Shown: positions 15,878 through 24,687 of the stretch, one piece after another
Layout of the letters: each line of letters starts with the position of its first letter
Position numbering within the stretch: position 1 is the stretch's first letter
Source: Streptomyces sclerotialus
Lineage (GTDB): Bacteria > Actinomycetota > Actinomycetes > Streptomycetales > Streptomycetaceae
DNA: 64,000 bases
Assembly (NCBI GenBank): GCA_000719105.1
Contig: JODX01000017.1
Span: 92,541 to 156,540 of the forward strand
Direction: 5' to 3'
Notes under the pieces: model-generated
Seen by the model: only the letters and a program-made list of their open reading frames with translations
The model's database searches: none
Told to the model about the DNA's origin: nothing
Position numbers and translations under genes: made by a program

Positions 15878-17490
15878 CGCCGTGCCTCCGTCGTCGTGGC
15901 GAGGTCTGTCGTCGCGAGGTCGGTCGTGGTGGGGGGTTCGGCTGCGGGCTGCTCACCGAAGTCGGCGGGGAAGTGTTCCAGCGCGCTCCTCACCGGCATC
16001 GGCGTGAGCCCGCCCATCGCGCACAGCGAGCCCTCGGTCATCAGGTCGCACAGGTCGTCGAGGAGCGTGAGGTTGGCCCGGCGGTCGATCCCGGCGGTGA
16101 TCCGGTCGATGACCTCGACGCCCCGTACCGCGCCGACCCGGCACGGCGTGCACTTGCCGCAGGACTCGGCGGCGCAGAACTCCATGGCGAACCGGGCCTG
16201 CCCCGCCATGTCCACGGTGTCGTCGAAGACGACCACTCCCCCGTGCCCGACCATGGCGCCCGCCGCCGCGAACGCCTCGTAGTCCATGGGGAGGTGGAAG
16301 CGGGAGGTGGGCAGGTACGCGCCCAGCGGCCCGCCGACCTGCACGGCCCGCACCGGGCGCCCGGAGCGGGTGCCGCCGCCGTATCCCTCGACGAGGTCGC
16401 CGAGCGTGACGCCGAACGCGGTCTCGACGATGCCGCCGCGCGCGACGTTCCCGCCGAGCTGGAAGACCTGGGTGCCGCGCGAGCGGCCGGTGCCGAGGCC
16501 GGCGAAGGCGCGGGCGCCGTCGGCGAGGATCATCGGTACGGAGCCGAGGGTGAGCACGTTGTTGACGACGGTCGGCTTCCCGAACAGGCCCTCCAGCGCG
16601 GGGATCGGCGGTTTGGCGCGGACCGTGCCGCGCTTGCCCTCCAGGCTCTCCAGCATGGACGTTTCCTCGCCGCAGATGTACGCCCCCGCCCCGACCCGTA
16701 CGGACAGGTCGAAGCGGAGGTCCGAGCCGAGGACGCCCGCGCCGAGCCAGCCGCGCCCGTACGCCGTCGCGATGGCGGCGCGCAGGGTGGCCACCGCGTC
16801 CGGATACTCGGAGCGGACGTAGACGTATCCCTCGGTGGCGCCGACCGCGCGGGCGGCGATGGTCATGCCCTCGATGAGGGTGAACGGGTCGCCCTCCATC
16901 AGCATGCGGTCGGCGAAGGTGCCGCTGTCGCCCTCGTCGGCGTTGCAGCAGACGAACTTGAGGGCGGAGTCGGCCTCCTGGACCGTCTTCCACTTGATGC
17001 CGGCCGGGAAGCCCGCGCCGCCCCGGCCGCGCAGTCCCGAGTCCGTCACCTCGGCGACGATGTCCTGGGGGCTCAGCTCCAGGGCCCGGCGCAGGCCGCG
17101 CAGGCCGCCGTGGGCGAGGAAGTCGTCGGGGTCGAGCGGGTCGACGACGCCGACGCGGGCGAAGGTGACGCGGTTCTGGGTGCGCAGCCAGTCGAGGTCG
17201 GCGGTGCGGCCGAGGTGCAGCGGGTGCGTGCCGGCAGCGTCCAGCAGGCCCGCGGCCACCAGCCCGTCGACGTCCTCGGGGGCGACCGGGCCGTAGGCGA
17301 TCCGCCCGTCGGGGCCCGCCACCTCCACCAGCGGCTCCCGCCACAGCATGCCGCGCGAGCCGTTGCGGACCAGGCGGATCTCGCGTCCGGTGGCGGCGGC
17401 TGCCGCGGTGATCCGCTCGGCGACCTCGTCGGCGCCGACGGAGCGGGCGGCCGAGTCGCGGGGCACGTACACCGTCACGGGGGTGCTCAT
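15874..17490 (-). CDS. fdsB: NAD-dependent formate dehydrogenase beta subunit (NuoF-like)
   Basis: A 538-aa diaphorase subunit that carries FMN, binds NAD and holds a [4Fe-4S] cluster. An N-terminal thioredoxin-like part (residues 1-110) precedes the NuoF core. The FMN/NAD loop is GLRGRGGAGFPAGIKW, followed by NADEGDSGTFADR, GAGAYICGEETSMLESLEG and the cluster motif ESCGKCTPCRVG near the C-terminus. The last 20 residues contain a TTDLATTDLATT duplication that comes from a short DNA repeat. The ATG at 17490 overlaps the fdsG stop (ATGA). Confidence 0.93.
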   Translation of the reverse strand: MSTPVTVYVPRDSAARSVGADEVAERITAAAAATGREIRLVRNGSRGMLWREPLVEVAGPDGRIAYGPVAPEDVDGLVAAGLLDAAGTHPLHLGRTADLDWLRTQNRVTFARVGVVDPLDPDDFLAHGGLRGLRRALELSPQDIVAEVTDSGLRGRGGAGFPAGIKWKTVQEADSALKFVCCNADEGDSGTFADRMLMEGDPFTLIEGMTIAARAVGATEGYVYVRSEYPDAVATLRAAIATAYGRGWLGAGVLGSDLRFDLSVRVGAGAYICGEETSMLESLEGKRGTVRAKPPIPALEGLFGKPTVVNNVLTLGSVPMILADGARAFAGLGTGRSRGTQVFQLGGNVARGGIVETAFGVTLGDLVEGYGGGTRSGRPVRAVQVGGPLGAYLPTSRFHLPMDYEAFAAAGAMVGHGGVVVFDDTVDMAGQARFAMEFCAAESCGKCTPCRVGAVRGVEVIDRITAGIDRRANLTLLDDLCDLMTEGSLCAMGGLTPMPVRSALEHFPADFGEQPAAEPPTTTDLATTDLATTTEARR

Positions 17491-17981
17491 GCGCCCGCCT
17501 CCCGGGGAGCCGATGCCAGCAGGGTGTCCAGCCGTTCCGGGGTGACCCGGCCGTGCAGGCGGCCGTCGACCTCGACGGCGGGACCGGTGGCGCAGTTGCC
17601 GAGGCAGAAGACCTGGTCGAGGGTGACCGCGCCGTCGGGCGTCGTCTCGCCGAAGGACACGCCGAGGCGGGACGTGGCGCGGTCCGCGAGGGTACGGGCG
17701 CCCACCGCCTGGCAGGCCTCGGCGCGGCAGATCCGTACCGTCGTGCGGCCGGGCGGGGACTGCCGGAAGTCCTCGTAGAAGGTGATGACTCCGTACACGT
17801 CGGCCCGGGACAGGTTCAGTTCGCCGGCCAGGACCGGGATCACGGCCGGGTCGACGTGTCCGAACTCTTCTCTGACGGCGTGGAGGACGGGCAGCAGGGC
17901 GCCGCGTGTGCCGCGGTGCTCCGCGACGATCGAGCGCACCCGTTGCTCCAGGTCCGGCGACTGCTCCGGCGACACTGCCAT
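17487..17981 (-). CDS. fdsG: NAD-dependent formate dehydrogenase gamma subunit (NuoE-like)
   Basis: A 164-aa [2Fe-2S] thioredoxin-like subunit, first gene of the fdsG-B-A-D operon. The four-Cys cluster signature is split into RICRAEACQAVG and CLGNCATGPAVEV. The helical N-terminus LLPVLHAVREEFGHV is typical of NuoE. AAAGGGG precedes the ATG. No fdsC/fdhD sulfurtransferase gene is in the operon, although formate dehydrogenases of this class need one, so it should be elsewhere in the genome. Confidence 0.92.
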   Translation of the reverse strand: MAVSPEQSPDLEQRVRSIVAEHRGTRGALLPVLHAVREEFGHVDPAVIPVLAGELNLSRADVYGVITFYEDFRQSPPGRTTVRICRAEACQAVGARTLADRATSRLGVSFGETTPDGAVTLDQVFCLGNCATGPAVEVDGRLHGRVTPERLDTLLASAPREAGA

Positions 17982-18100
17982 GACCAGCCCCTTTCGGTCG
18001 AACGACAGGACACGGGGACAAGGGCACTGTGCTGCCGTTCCCGGGCCCGTCCAAGAGCGCGAGCGAACGTTGTTGGCTATGGGGTGTTAGGCGCCGTCTA

Positions 18101-19054
18101 TCAAGCGCCGTCCGTCGCGGGTGCCTGCCTGCGCAGACTCCTCCGCAGGACGCCGTCCAGCTCGCCCGCGACGTCCACCAGGTGCGCCACGTCGACCAGG
18201 GCGCGCACCAGGCTGAGCGCGGGGTCGCGGCCGGCCAGCACGAGGCCGACGTGGTAGCTGCGGGCGGGCCGTTCCATGGGCACGAGCCGCATGCCGTCGG
18301 GGACGCCGAACAGACCGAGCCAGGCGTGGGCGATGACGCTGGACCAGCGCCCGGTGCCGAGGTGGGCGTAGAGGGCGGAGACGGTGTCGGTCTCGAGGGA
18401 GGCGCTCACGGCGTCCACGCCCGCGTCGGCGAAGCAGCGGTCGAGGATGCGGCGGTTCTGCATCTGCGGGGACAGCAGGCACAGCGGGAGGCGGGCCACG
18501 TCGGCCCAGCCCGCGCGCGGGCGGTGGGCCAGTTCCCCGTCCTCGGGCGTCAGCAGGAGGTGCCGTTCGCGGTACAGCGGGACCGTGCGGACGCTGCCGA
18601 GCGGCTCGCCGTCCACGTAGCTGAGGCCCACGTCGAGGTCGTACTCGGCGAGCCGGTGCACCATCTCCCGGGAGGACAGCGACTCCAGCGAGATCCGCAC
18701 CTGGGGGTGCCGGTCGAAGAAGGGCATGGTCAGCAGTTGGGCGGCGGTGAGCGCGGTGGGGATCGCCCCGATGCGCAGGACGCCGGTCGGTCCGCCGTCC
18801 ATGGCCGCGAGGTCGTCGCGCAGGGCGTCGCGGTCGGCGAGGATGCGGCGGGCCCACATCACCACCCGTTCTCCCTCGGGGGTGAAGCCCTCGAAGCGCC
18901 TGCCGCGGCGCACGATCATCACTTTGAGCTCGCGTTCCAGCGTCCTGATGCCCGCGGAGAGGGAGGGCTGGGAGACGTGGCAGGCCTCGGCGGCGCGGGC
19001 GAAGTGACGTGTCCGGGCGAGTGCGGTCAGGTACTCCAGTTGTCTGAGCAGCAC
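18101..19054 (-). CDS. LysR-family regulator upstream of the formate dehydrogenase operon
   Basis: A 317-aa LysR-type regulator. The GTG at 19054 is chosen because GGAGGGG lies 6 nt upstream and the DNA-binding helix starts at once (LRQLEYLTALARTRHFARAAE, recognition helix around CHVSQPSLSAGIRTLE). In-frame sequence upstream is low-complexity Thr/Pro and not credible. Formate dehydrogenase operons of Cupriavidus are preceded by a LysR gene, fdsR, and this gene is in the same place, 119 bp upstream of fdsG on the same strand. That gap contains several TAG/CTA half-sites suited to a LysR operator, but no decisive palindrome. Confidence 0.85.
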   Translation of the reverse strand: MLLRQLEYLTALARTRHFARAAEACHVSQPSLSAGIRTLERELKVMIVRRGRRFEGFTPEGERVVMWARRILADRDALRDDLAAMDGGPTGVLRIGAIPTALTAAQLLTMPFFDRHPQVRISLESLSSREMVHRLAEYDLDVGLSYVDGEPLGSVRTVPLYRERHLLLTPEDGELAHRPRAGWADVARLPLCLLSPQMQNRRILDRCFADAGVDAVSASLETDTVSALYAHLGTGRWSSVIAHAWLGLFGVPDGMRLVPMERPARSYHVGLVLAGRDPALSLVRALVDVAHLVDVAGELDGVLRRSLRRQAPATDGA

Positions 19055-19175
19055 CGCGGGCCCCTCCCTGGTGGTCTCCTCGTGCGGTCGGAGGTGACCT
19101 ACCCAGGGAAGGGGGTCGGCGTTCGCGTCGTGGTCGGTGGCTGATGGTCGGTGGTGGCCGGTGGTCGGTGGTCGG

Positions 19176-20342
19176 TCAGGGGAGTGCGGGGGCCGGGGCC
19201 CCGCCCACCGCCCAGGAGCGGATCGTGGGGAGCTGTGCGTAGAGGGCTTCTCCCGGGCACTCGGTGTTGTAGCCGTCGCGGTGGCCGTGGATGGCGGGGA
19301 AGCTGAGCCGGGCGCCCTTGGCCCACGACTTGCCGGCATGGTTCTTGCCGGCCGCTCCGGCAGTGAGGGTCACGGTACCGGCCGGGTCGACGCCGTCCAG
19401 GCCCAGCTTCCATGCCGCGAGACGGGCGACCGAGGTCAGCGCCTCGGTCGACGGGCCGACGTCGGTGTAGGTGCCGAGGACGGAGATGCCGGTGGTCTCG
19501 GAATTGAAGCCGTAGGCGTGCGCGCCCAGCACGGGGCGGTCCACGCCGCCCTTGCGGCCCTCGTAGACCGTGCCGCACTTGTCGACGAGGAAGTTGTAGC
19601 CGACGTCCTTCCAGCCCAGTTGCTTGACGTGGTACGTGTACACGCCGCGGACCACGGCCGGGGCCTCGGCGCAGGTGTACTCGTTGGACTCGGCCGTGTG
19701 GTGGACGACGGCCGCCTTGACCTTGCCTCCGGGCAGATAGGCGGGCTGTTCCGGGCTGATCGACTCGTCCGCGCCCCAGTCGGCGCGGGAGACGATCGGC
19801 GGCTGCTCGGTGGCCGCCGATGCGTCCGGGTCGGACGCCGTCTGCGGCCGCCCGCCCGTATCGTTCCCGGCACCCGGGTCGATCATGTCCAGCCGGAGTC
19901 CGGCGGGCAGCGGTGTGACGTCGTCGCCGTCCACCCGCACCTCGACCCCGTCGGACGGTCCCACCCACGCGGGTTCGGTGCCGCCGCGTGCCGCGCCGTC
20001 CTCGCCCGGGCCGCTGCCGACGTCCAGTTCCCGCCAGTCCGACCACACCTCGGTCTGCGCGTCCCGCGCGCGGAACTCCACCGTCCCGGCCATGACGGCC
20101 GACGGCCGCGCCCAGGTGACGCCGAGCATGCTGAACGGCCGGGTGTCCCGGCTGTCCAGCGCGGCAGAACTGCCGTCCGCCGTGGTGTTCAGGGGGACGG
20201 TGCGGGTCTCGGCCTCGACCGGTCCGCCCGTTCCGTCGTCCCGGGTGTGTCCCGCGGCCTGTCCGGTGACTCCCTGGAGCGCGCAGAGCCCGGCGCCCAC
20301 CATGATCATCGCGGCCGAGTTCCACCATCGACGAGATCTCAT
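19176..20342 (-). CDS. Secreted peptidoglycan-recognition-type N-acetylmuramoyl-L-alanine amidase
   Basis: A 388-aa exported zinc amidase. The N-terminus MRSRRWWNSAAMIMVGAGL is a signal sequence. A beta-rich domain of about 150 residues precedes the catalytic PGRP/Amidase_2 domain at roughly 190-388. The zinc ligands appear as the first His of AVVHHTAES and as His and Cys in GHRDGYNTECPG. YNFLVDKCGTVYEGRKGG is the classic PGRP core. It should cleave the amide bond between MurNAc and the stem peptide outside the cell. The ATG at 20342 is chosen for AAGGAAG upstream. Imperfect direct repeats (GGTCGGTGG) lie just after its stop codon at 19133-19180. Confidence 0.9.
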   Translation of the reverse strand: MRSRRWWNSAAMIMVGAGLCALQGVTGQAAGHTRDDGTGGPVEAETRTVPLNTTADGSSAALDSRDTRPFSMLGVTWARPSAVMAGTVEFRARDAQTEVWSDWRELDVGSGPGEDGAARGGTEPAWVGPSDGVEVRVDGDDVTPLPAGLRLDMIDPGAGNDTGGRPQTASDPDASAATEQPPIVSRADWGADESISPEQPAYLPGGKVKAAVVHHTAESNEYTCAEAPAVVRGVYTYHVKQLGWKDVGYNFLVDKCGTVYEGRKGGVDRPVLGAHAYGFNSETTGISVLGTYTDVGPSTEALTSVARLAAWKLGLDGVDPAGTVTLTAGAAGKNHAGKSWAKGARLSFPAIHGHRDGYNTECPGEALYAQLPTIRSWAVGGAPAPALP

Positions 20343-20875
20343 CCGTACGCACTTCCTTGCCTGTGTTCCGTGTGAACCGGTCAGGGCCGGACGCAGCCGG
20401 TCGGGGCCGGTCAGCATGAGATGAAGCGCCGTCATATGACAGGCGCACTACCGCGACGACCGCGAGCGCGGCCGTCGGCTCAGCGGGATATACCCACCAG
20501 TAGGACGGTACTGACACGGCGTCGCCCAGCCGGTCGAAAGGGAGCGGTCCCGCGTGCGACGGCAGTGCGAGGAGGCATAGGAGGGTCTCCACGAGGCGGG
20601 CCGGAACCGGTTCGCACCACAGTATGGGATCAAGGGCCGCACGCCGGGGACCAGTGCGGGGACGGGTCGGATCGTCAGCCTGCCGACGCCGTCCGGCCCC
20701 TTGGCCGCCCCGTACGCGACACAGCGCGGTGATCAGTCCGTGCGTTATGCAACGATTCGGTCGGAGGAGCAGCCGGCCGCAGGCAACCTCCGCAGGGGGA
20801 CCACCGTCTTCAATCGTGGACATGGGTCCGCGGATCCGCGGACCGTGCACGACGAGGGAGAGAGAAGACGGGGCA
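20343..20875. other. Gene-free stretch between amidase and membrane protein genes
   Basis: About 530 bases without a supported gene, expected to hold divergent promoters for the two flanking genes. An AT-rich GGTATATCC (minus strand, near 20490-20500) could be a -10 region for the amidase. No clear operator palindrome was found. Confidence 0.4.
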
Positions 20876-21388
<513 letters not shown>

Positions 21389-21568
21389 ACGCGGTGCCCC
21401 GGCCCCGGGCCGGTCGACGGTGAGCGGCCGCGGCGACAGGGTCTTGGTCATGCCGTTGGCCCAGCGCATCCGACGGAGCGCCCGCGGCGGGCAGGGGGAG
21501 GCCAGGGTGCCGGGGGCGCAGGGCGTACCCCGTGGACCGGGATGGCGCGCGGCGGGCGTACGGCGGCG

Positions 21569-21997
21569 TCAGCCGAAGGGGCCGCCCGCCGGGCCCTGCG
21601 GGGTGATGCGGCGGTAGGCGGCGCGGGCGTTCACGACGCGGGCCAGGGCGGTGCCGCTGAGGGCTGCCGCGCACAGGCAGGCGAGCCAGAGGCCGTCGCG
21701 GTCGCCGGCCCAGGACAGCGTGCCCGCGGGCGGTATGCCGAAGCCGTTCAGGAACAGCCAGCAGAGCACGGCCGTGCCGGGCGCGGCGACGAACCGCGCG
21801 TACAGGCCGAGCAACCCGGCCAGCACGGACAGCGCCACCAGGGCGGGCGTCGGCCTGCCGATCCCGCCGAGCAGGGTGAAGACCACCATCATCACCAGCG
21901 CGCCGACGAACGCCGCGGACCAGACGTACGGCGTCCCCAAGGGCTCCGGAACCGCCCGAGCCCCACTGCTGAGCCGCGCCCACTCGATCAAGGCCAC
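21569..21997 (-). CDS. Small integral membrane protein, unknown function
   Basis: A 142-aa protein with four hydrophobic segments (starting near SAAFVGALVMMVVF, ALVALSVLAGLLGL, GTAVLCWLFLNGFGI and LWLACLCAAALSG), so it is probably a four-helix inner-membrane protein. The GTG at 21997 is chosen for AGGAAGGGG directly upstream. The frame is open further upstream but poor in coding character. The C-terminus is cytosolic and short (YRRITPQGPAGGPFG). Similar small membrane proteins are common in Streptomyces and some are annotated as sensor-like DUF proteins. No function is claimed. Confidence 0.65.
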   Translation of the reverse strand: MALIEWARLSSGARAVPEPLGTPYVWSAAFVGALVMMVVFTLLGGIGRPTPALVALSVLAGLLGLYARFVAAPGTAVLCWLFLNGFGIPPAGTLSWAGDRDGLWLACLCAAALSGTALARVVNARAAYRRITPQGPAGGPFG

Positions 21998-22139
21998 GCC
22001 CCTTCCTCGTTCCTCCGCGGCCGCCCCCGCCGGCCGTCGTACCACGGCGCCGCGCGCCGTCCGGTCAGCGGATTGTCCCATCCGGTGACATCACGGAGTA
22101 GCCCGCATGCGCCCGTGACGAAGGGGAACCCGTGGCGCG

Positions 22140-23036
22140 GTGCGAAGGATTCTGGTGACCGGGTGGTTCAGTTTCCGGGACGGTGAGGCCACCGCCGGCG
22201 ACGTCCTCGCGCTGGAGCGGGTGGAGGACGTGCTGGGGCGGGCGGGGCTGCCGTACGACGTGGTGTGGAGCTCCGGGTTCCGGCCGGGGCACCTGGACAT
22301 GGACCACGTTCGGCCGCGGGCGTACTCGCACCTCCTCTTCGTCTGCGGTCCCCTGCACGGGGAGCAGATCGGCGGACTGCACCGGCGGTTCCGGCACTGT
22401 GTGCGGATCGCCGTGGGGGTGTCGGTGATCGACGGGCGTGATCCGGCGGTGACCGGATTCCACCGGGTGCTGGCGCGGGACACCCCGGCGGGCGGCGCAT
22501 CGGTGGCGGACCTGGCGGCGCGGGCCCCCGCACCGGCCGCGGCCCCCGTGACCGGGGTGATCCTCACCCATGGGCAGGGCGAGTACGGCGCGCTGCGGCG
22601 GCACGAGTGGGTCGCGGAGCTGGTCACCCGGTGGCTGGGCGGCAAGGACTGCGCACGCGTCGAACTGGAGACACGGCTCGACGCGCACGACTGGCGGCTG
22701 AGCGCCACACCGGGGCAGTTGCTGTCCGTCCTGGCGCGGCTGGACCTGATCGTCACCGACCGGCTGCACGGGCTGGTGCTCGGGCTGCGGGCCGGGGTGC
22801 CGGTGCTGGCCGTCGATCCCGTGGAGGGCGGCGCCAAGGTGACCGCGCAGGCCCGCGCGTGCGGCTGGCCCGCGCTCGTCGCGGCGGAAGACCTCGACGC
22901 CGGGCGGCTGGAGGCGTGGTGGACCTGGTGCCTGTCGGACGGTCCGGCGGCCGCCCGGCGGATCCGCGACGACTTCGCCGCGGGCGCCGTGCCCGACAAC
23001 GCGGACGGGCTCCTCGCGGCCCTGGACGATCCCTAG
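22140..23036 (+). CDS. Polysaccharide pyruvyl transferase family protein
   Basis: A 298-aa protein resembling the CsaB/WcaK pyruvyltransferase family, which adds pyruvate ketals to cell-wall or capsule sugars. Start-region RRILVTGWFSFRDGEATAGD, the central FVCGPLHG and the C-terminal VTDRLHGLVLGLRAGVPVLAVDP (with the conserved HG that ends the GT-B-like fold) support this. The GTG at 22140 follows AAGGGG at slightly long spacing. It is shorter than most family members (about 350 aa). It lies 1 kb from the end of the heptose/glycosyltransferase operon, on the opposite strand, so it may modify the same glycan, but this is not shown. Confidence 0.7.
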   Translation: MRRILVTGWFSFRDGEATAGDVLALERVEDVLGRAGLPYDVVWSSGFRPGHLDMDHVRPRAYSHLLFVCGPLHGEQIGGLHRRFRHCVRIAVGVSVIDGRDPAVTGFHRVLARDTPAGGASVADLAARAPAPAAAPVTGVILTHGQGEYGALRRHEWVAELVTRWLGGKDCARVELETRLDAHDWRLSATPGQLLSVLARLDLIVTDRLHGLVLGLRAGVPVLAVDPVEGGAKVTAQARACGWPALVAAEDLDAGRLEAWWTWCLSDGPAAARRIRDDFAAGAVPDNADGLLAALDDP

Positions 23037-23100
23037 TTAGGCCACGTCGGCGGCGGGCACACGGGAACGGGCGGACTCCCCGACGCCCCCGGAGGCAACA

Positions 23101-23439
23101 GTGACGATCGGCCGACTTCCCGACCACGAGCAGCGCATTCTGGACCGGTTGGAGGCGGACCTGCGCCGCGACCGGCGTCTCGACCGCCAGTTGCGCACCC
23201 TTCAGCTGAAACGGCGGCCGGTGCTGGCCCCCCTCGCCGCGTACCGGCCGCACCCGGTCACCGTCGCGTTCAGCCTCGCCCTGTCCATCATCCTGATGGT
23301 CACCGGCATACGTACCTCCGATCCGGCGGTCATCTGGGCCTTCGCCCTCGTCTGGCCGCTGACCTTGTACGCCGTCTTCCGGCTGCTGTGCCGCTGGTCG
23401 GAGACGGAGGGGCTCCGGGAGCGCCGCAGGACGCGGTGA
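23101..23439 (+). CDS. DUF3040-type small membrane protein
   Basis: A 112-aa protein starting at a GTG. The N-terminal helix LPDHEQRILDRLEADLRRDR matches the DUF3040 pattern (acidic/basic helix rich in Glu and Arg), followed by two TM helices (VTVAFSLALSIILMVTG and WAFALVWPLTLYAVF). The role of DUF3040 proteins is unknown. It is 64 bp after the pyruvyl transferase and may be co-transcribed with it. Confidence 0.75.
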   Translation: MTIGRLPDHEQRILDRLEADLRRDRRLDRQLRTLQLKRRPVLAPLAAYRPHPVTVAFSLALSIILMVTGIRTSDPAVIWAFALVWPLTLYAVFRLLCRWSETEGLRERRRTR

Positions 23440-23531
23440 CCGGCGTTTTGCGGTCACGGGCCAGGGGCACCCGGCCGCCCAGGAAGACCAAGAGGCCGAA
23501 AGAGGCCGAAGAGGCTCAGGAGGTGATCGTC

Positions 23532-23729
23532 GTGCCCGAGCCCGGAAGCAAGAAGTACGACGTCCGGCGCGCCCGGCTGCGCAAGGACGCCGAGGGGTCC
23601 GGTGTCCCGGACCGGCACGCCAACGACGAGGCCAACGCGTATCTGCGCGAGGAGGAGGACTGGCGCAGCCGCGGCCCGCGCACCGAACGCGGCCGCGGAC
23701 CGAAGGGCGAACGGCCCGGCAACGACTGA
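23532..23729 (+). CDS. Small basic hydrophilic protein, unknown
   Basis: A 65-aa charged protein. The GTG at 23532 is chosen because AGGAGG lies 8 nt upstream. An in-frame GTG at 23523 overlaps that site and is unlikely. The sequence runs PEPGSKKYDVRRARLRKDAE, then GVPDRHANDEANAYLREEED and an Arg/Gly-rich tail. It is predicted to be helical with no membrane segment. The D-x-x-A-N-(D/E)-E pattern looks conserved rather than random, but I do not recognise the family. A 9-bp repeat AGAGGCCGA occurs three times just upstream (23491-23515). Confidence 0.55.
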   Translation: MPEPGSKKYDVRRARLRKDAEGSGVPDRHANDEANAYLREEEDWRSRGPRTERGRGPKGERPGND

Positions 23730-23780
23730 CGCGACCGAAGGAACGAACAGGGCGAACAGGACGAACATCGAACACGACCG

Positions 23781-23813
23781 AGGCCCGGCGTCATCCCGTA
23801 TAACGCCGGGCCT
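23781..23813. terminator. Bidirectional hairpin at the end of the glycan operon
   Basis: A perfect 11-bp stem (23781-23791 with 23803-23813) has an 11-nt loop. Part of it overlaps the last codons and stop of the final glycosyltransferase gene, and it also lies downstream of the convergent small-protein gene. Confidence 0.7.
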
Positions 23814-24687
23814 TCGAGCGTCGCTGCGTCTCGTCCAGCAGCCGCAGCCGCCCCTCGATCTCGTGCGGCACCACGCGGCGTTCCCGGACGACCCACGGCA
23901 GCCCGGCCGCCGCCTGGGCGAAGGCTCTGAGCGAGGCGGTGTCCCGGGGCACCGTGCGGGCGAGGTGCAGGGTGCGGCGGGTGGCGGTGCGCACCGGGCG
24001 GCGGAGCCAGGTGAACCACAGGGTGTTGCGCAGGCCGTGCGTCCTGCGGAGGGTTGCGTCCCGCAGCACGGACGGGTGGTGGTGGATCGTCAGGTGGTCG
24101 GCGTACGTCAGCCACCAGCCCCGCGTCGCCAGGTCCACCGCGAGCAGTTCCTCCTCGCCGCCCAGCCACAGCCGCGGATCGAAGCCGCCCGCGGCACGGA
24201 ACGCGTCCGTGCGCAGGGACGTGGCGGCGGCCAGGAACGAACCGAGCGCCGGACCGGGCAGCCAGGACGGGCCGCGGACGGGCGAGTCGCGCAGCTCCTC
24301 GACGATCGGGTCCTCGGTGCCGTCCGGTTCGACCACGATGCGGGCCGTCACCGCCGCCAGCCGCTCGTGCCGGTCCAGCAGGTCGGCGGCGCCCGCGAGG
24401 GAACCCGGCGCCCACCAGGAGTCGTCGTCGCAGAACGCCACGTAGGGCGTGCGGACCTGGTGGACGGCCAGGTTGCGGCCGACGGCGCCGAGGTTGCGGC
24501 CGGGACGCAACAGCGTGACGTGCGGGAAGTCGCGGGCGACCGCGTCGGCGGTGCCGTCCGTGGAGGCGTTGTCCGTCACGATCACCGGCGGTTCCTCCGG
24601 CAGCCGGGTCAGGCGGTCCAGGGTGCGCAGGAGTTCGGCGCGGCGGTTGTACGTGATGACGACGACGGTCGTGCGGTCATCCGGCAT
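23791..24687 (-). CDS. Family 2 glycosyltransferase (operon gene 11)
   Basis: A 298-aa GT-A-fold enzyme. The nucleotide-binding start is TVVVITYNRRAELLRTLDRL, then TDNASTDGTAD, and the DXD-type metal site is FCDDDSWWAPG. The conserved GGEEELLAVDLATRGWWLT region resembles the acceptor/catalytic ED motif of GT2 enzymes. The ATG at 24687 has AGGAG upstream and lies inside the end of the preceding gene (11-bp overlap). It is clearly a paralogue of that gene, sharing the DDDSWWAPG block and overall layout, so the pair arose by tandem duplication. It is cytosolic, with no TM helix. Donor and acceptor are unknown. Confidence 0.88.
   Translation of the reverse strand: MPDDRTTVVVITYNRRAELLRTLDRLTRLPEEPPVIVTDNASTDGTADAVARDFPHVTLLRPGRNLGAVGRNLAVHQVRTPYVAFCDDDSWWAPGSLAGAADLLDRHERLAAVTARIVVEPDGTEDPIVEELRDSPVRGPSWLPGPALGSFLAAATSLRTDAFRAAGGFDPRLWLGGEEELLAVDLATRGWWLTYADHLTIHHHPSVLRDATLRRTHGLRNTLWFTWLRRPVRTATRRTLHLARTVPRDTASLRAFAQAAAGLPWVVRERRVVPHEIEGRLRLLDETQRRSKARRYTG

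Noticed and set aside
13184..17778. Several plus-strand open frames of 500-600 codons opposite fdsA, fdsB and fdsG
   Set aside because: All are antisense shadows. The minus frames carry iron-sulfur, FMN and molybdopterin motifs.
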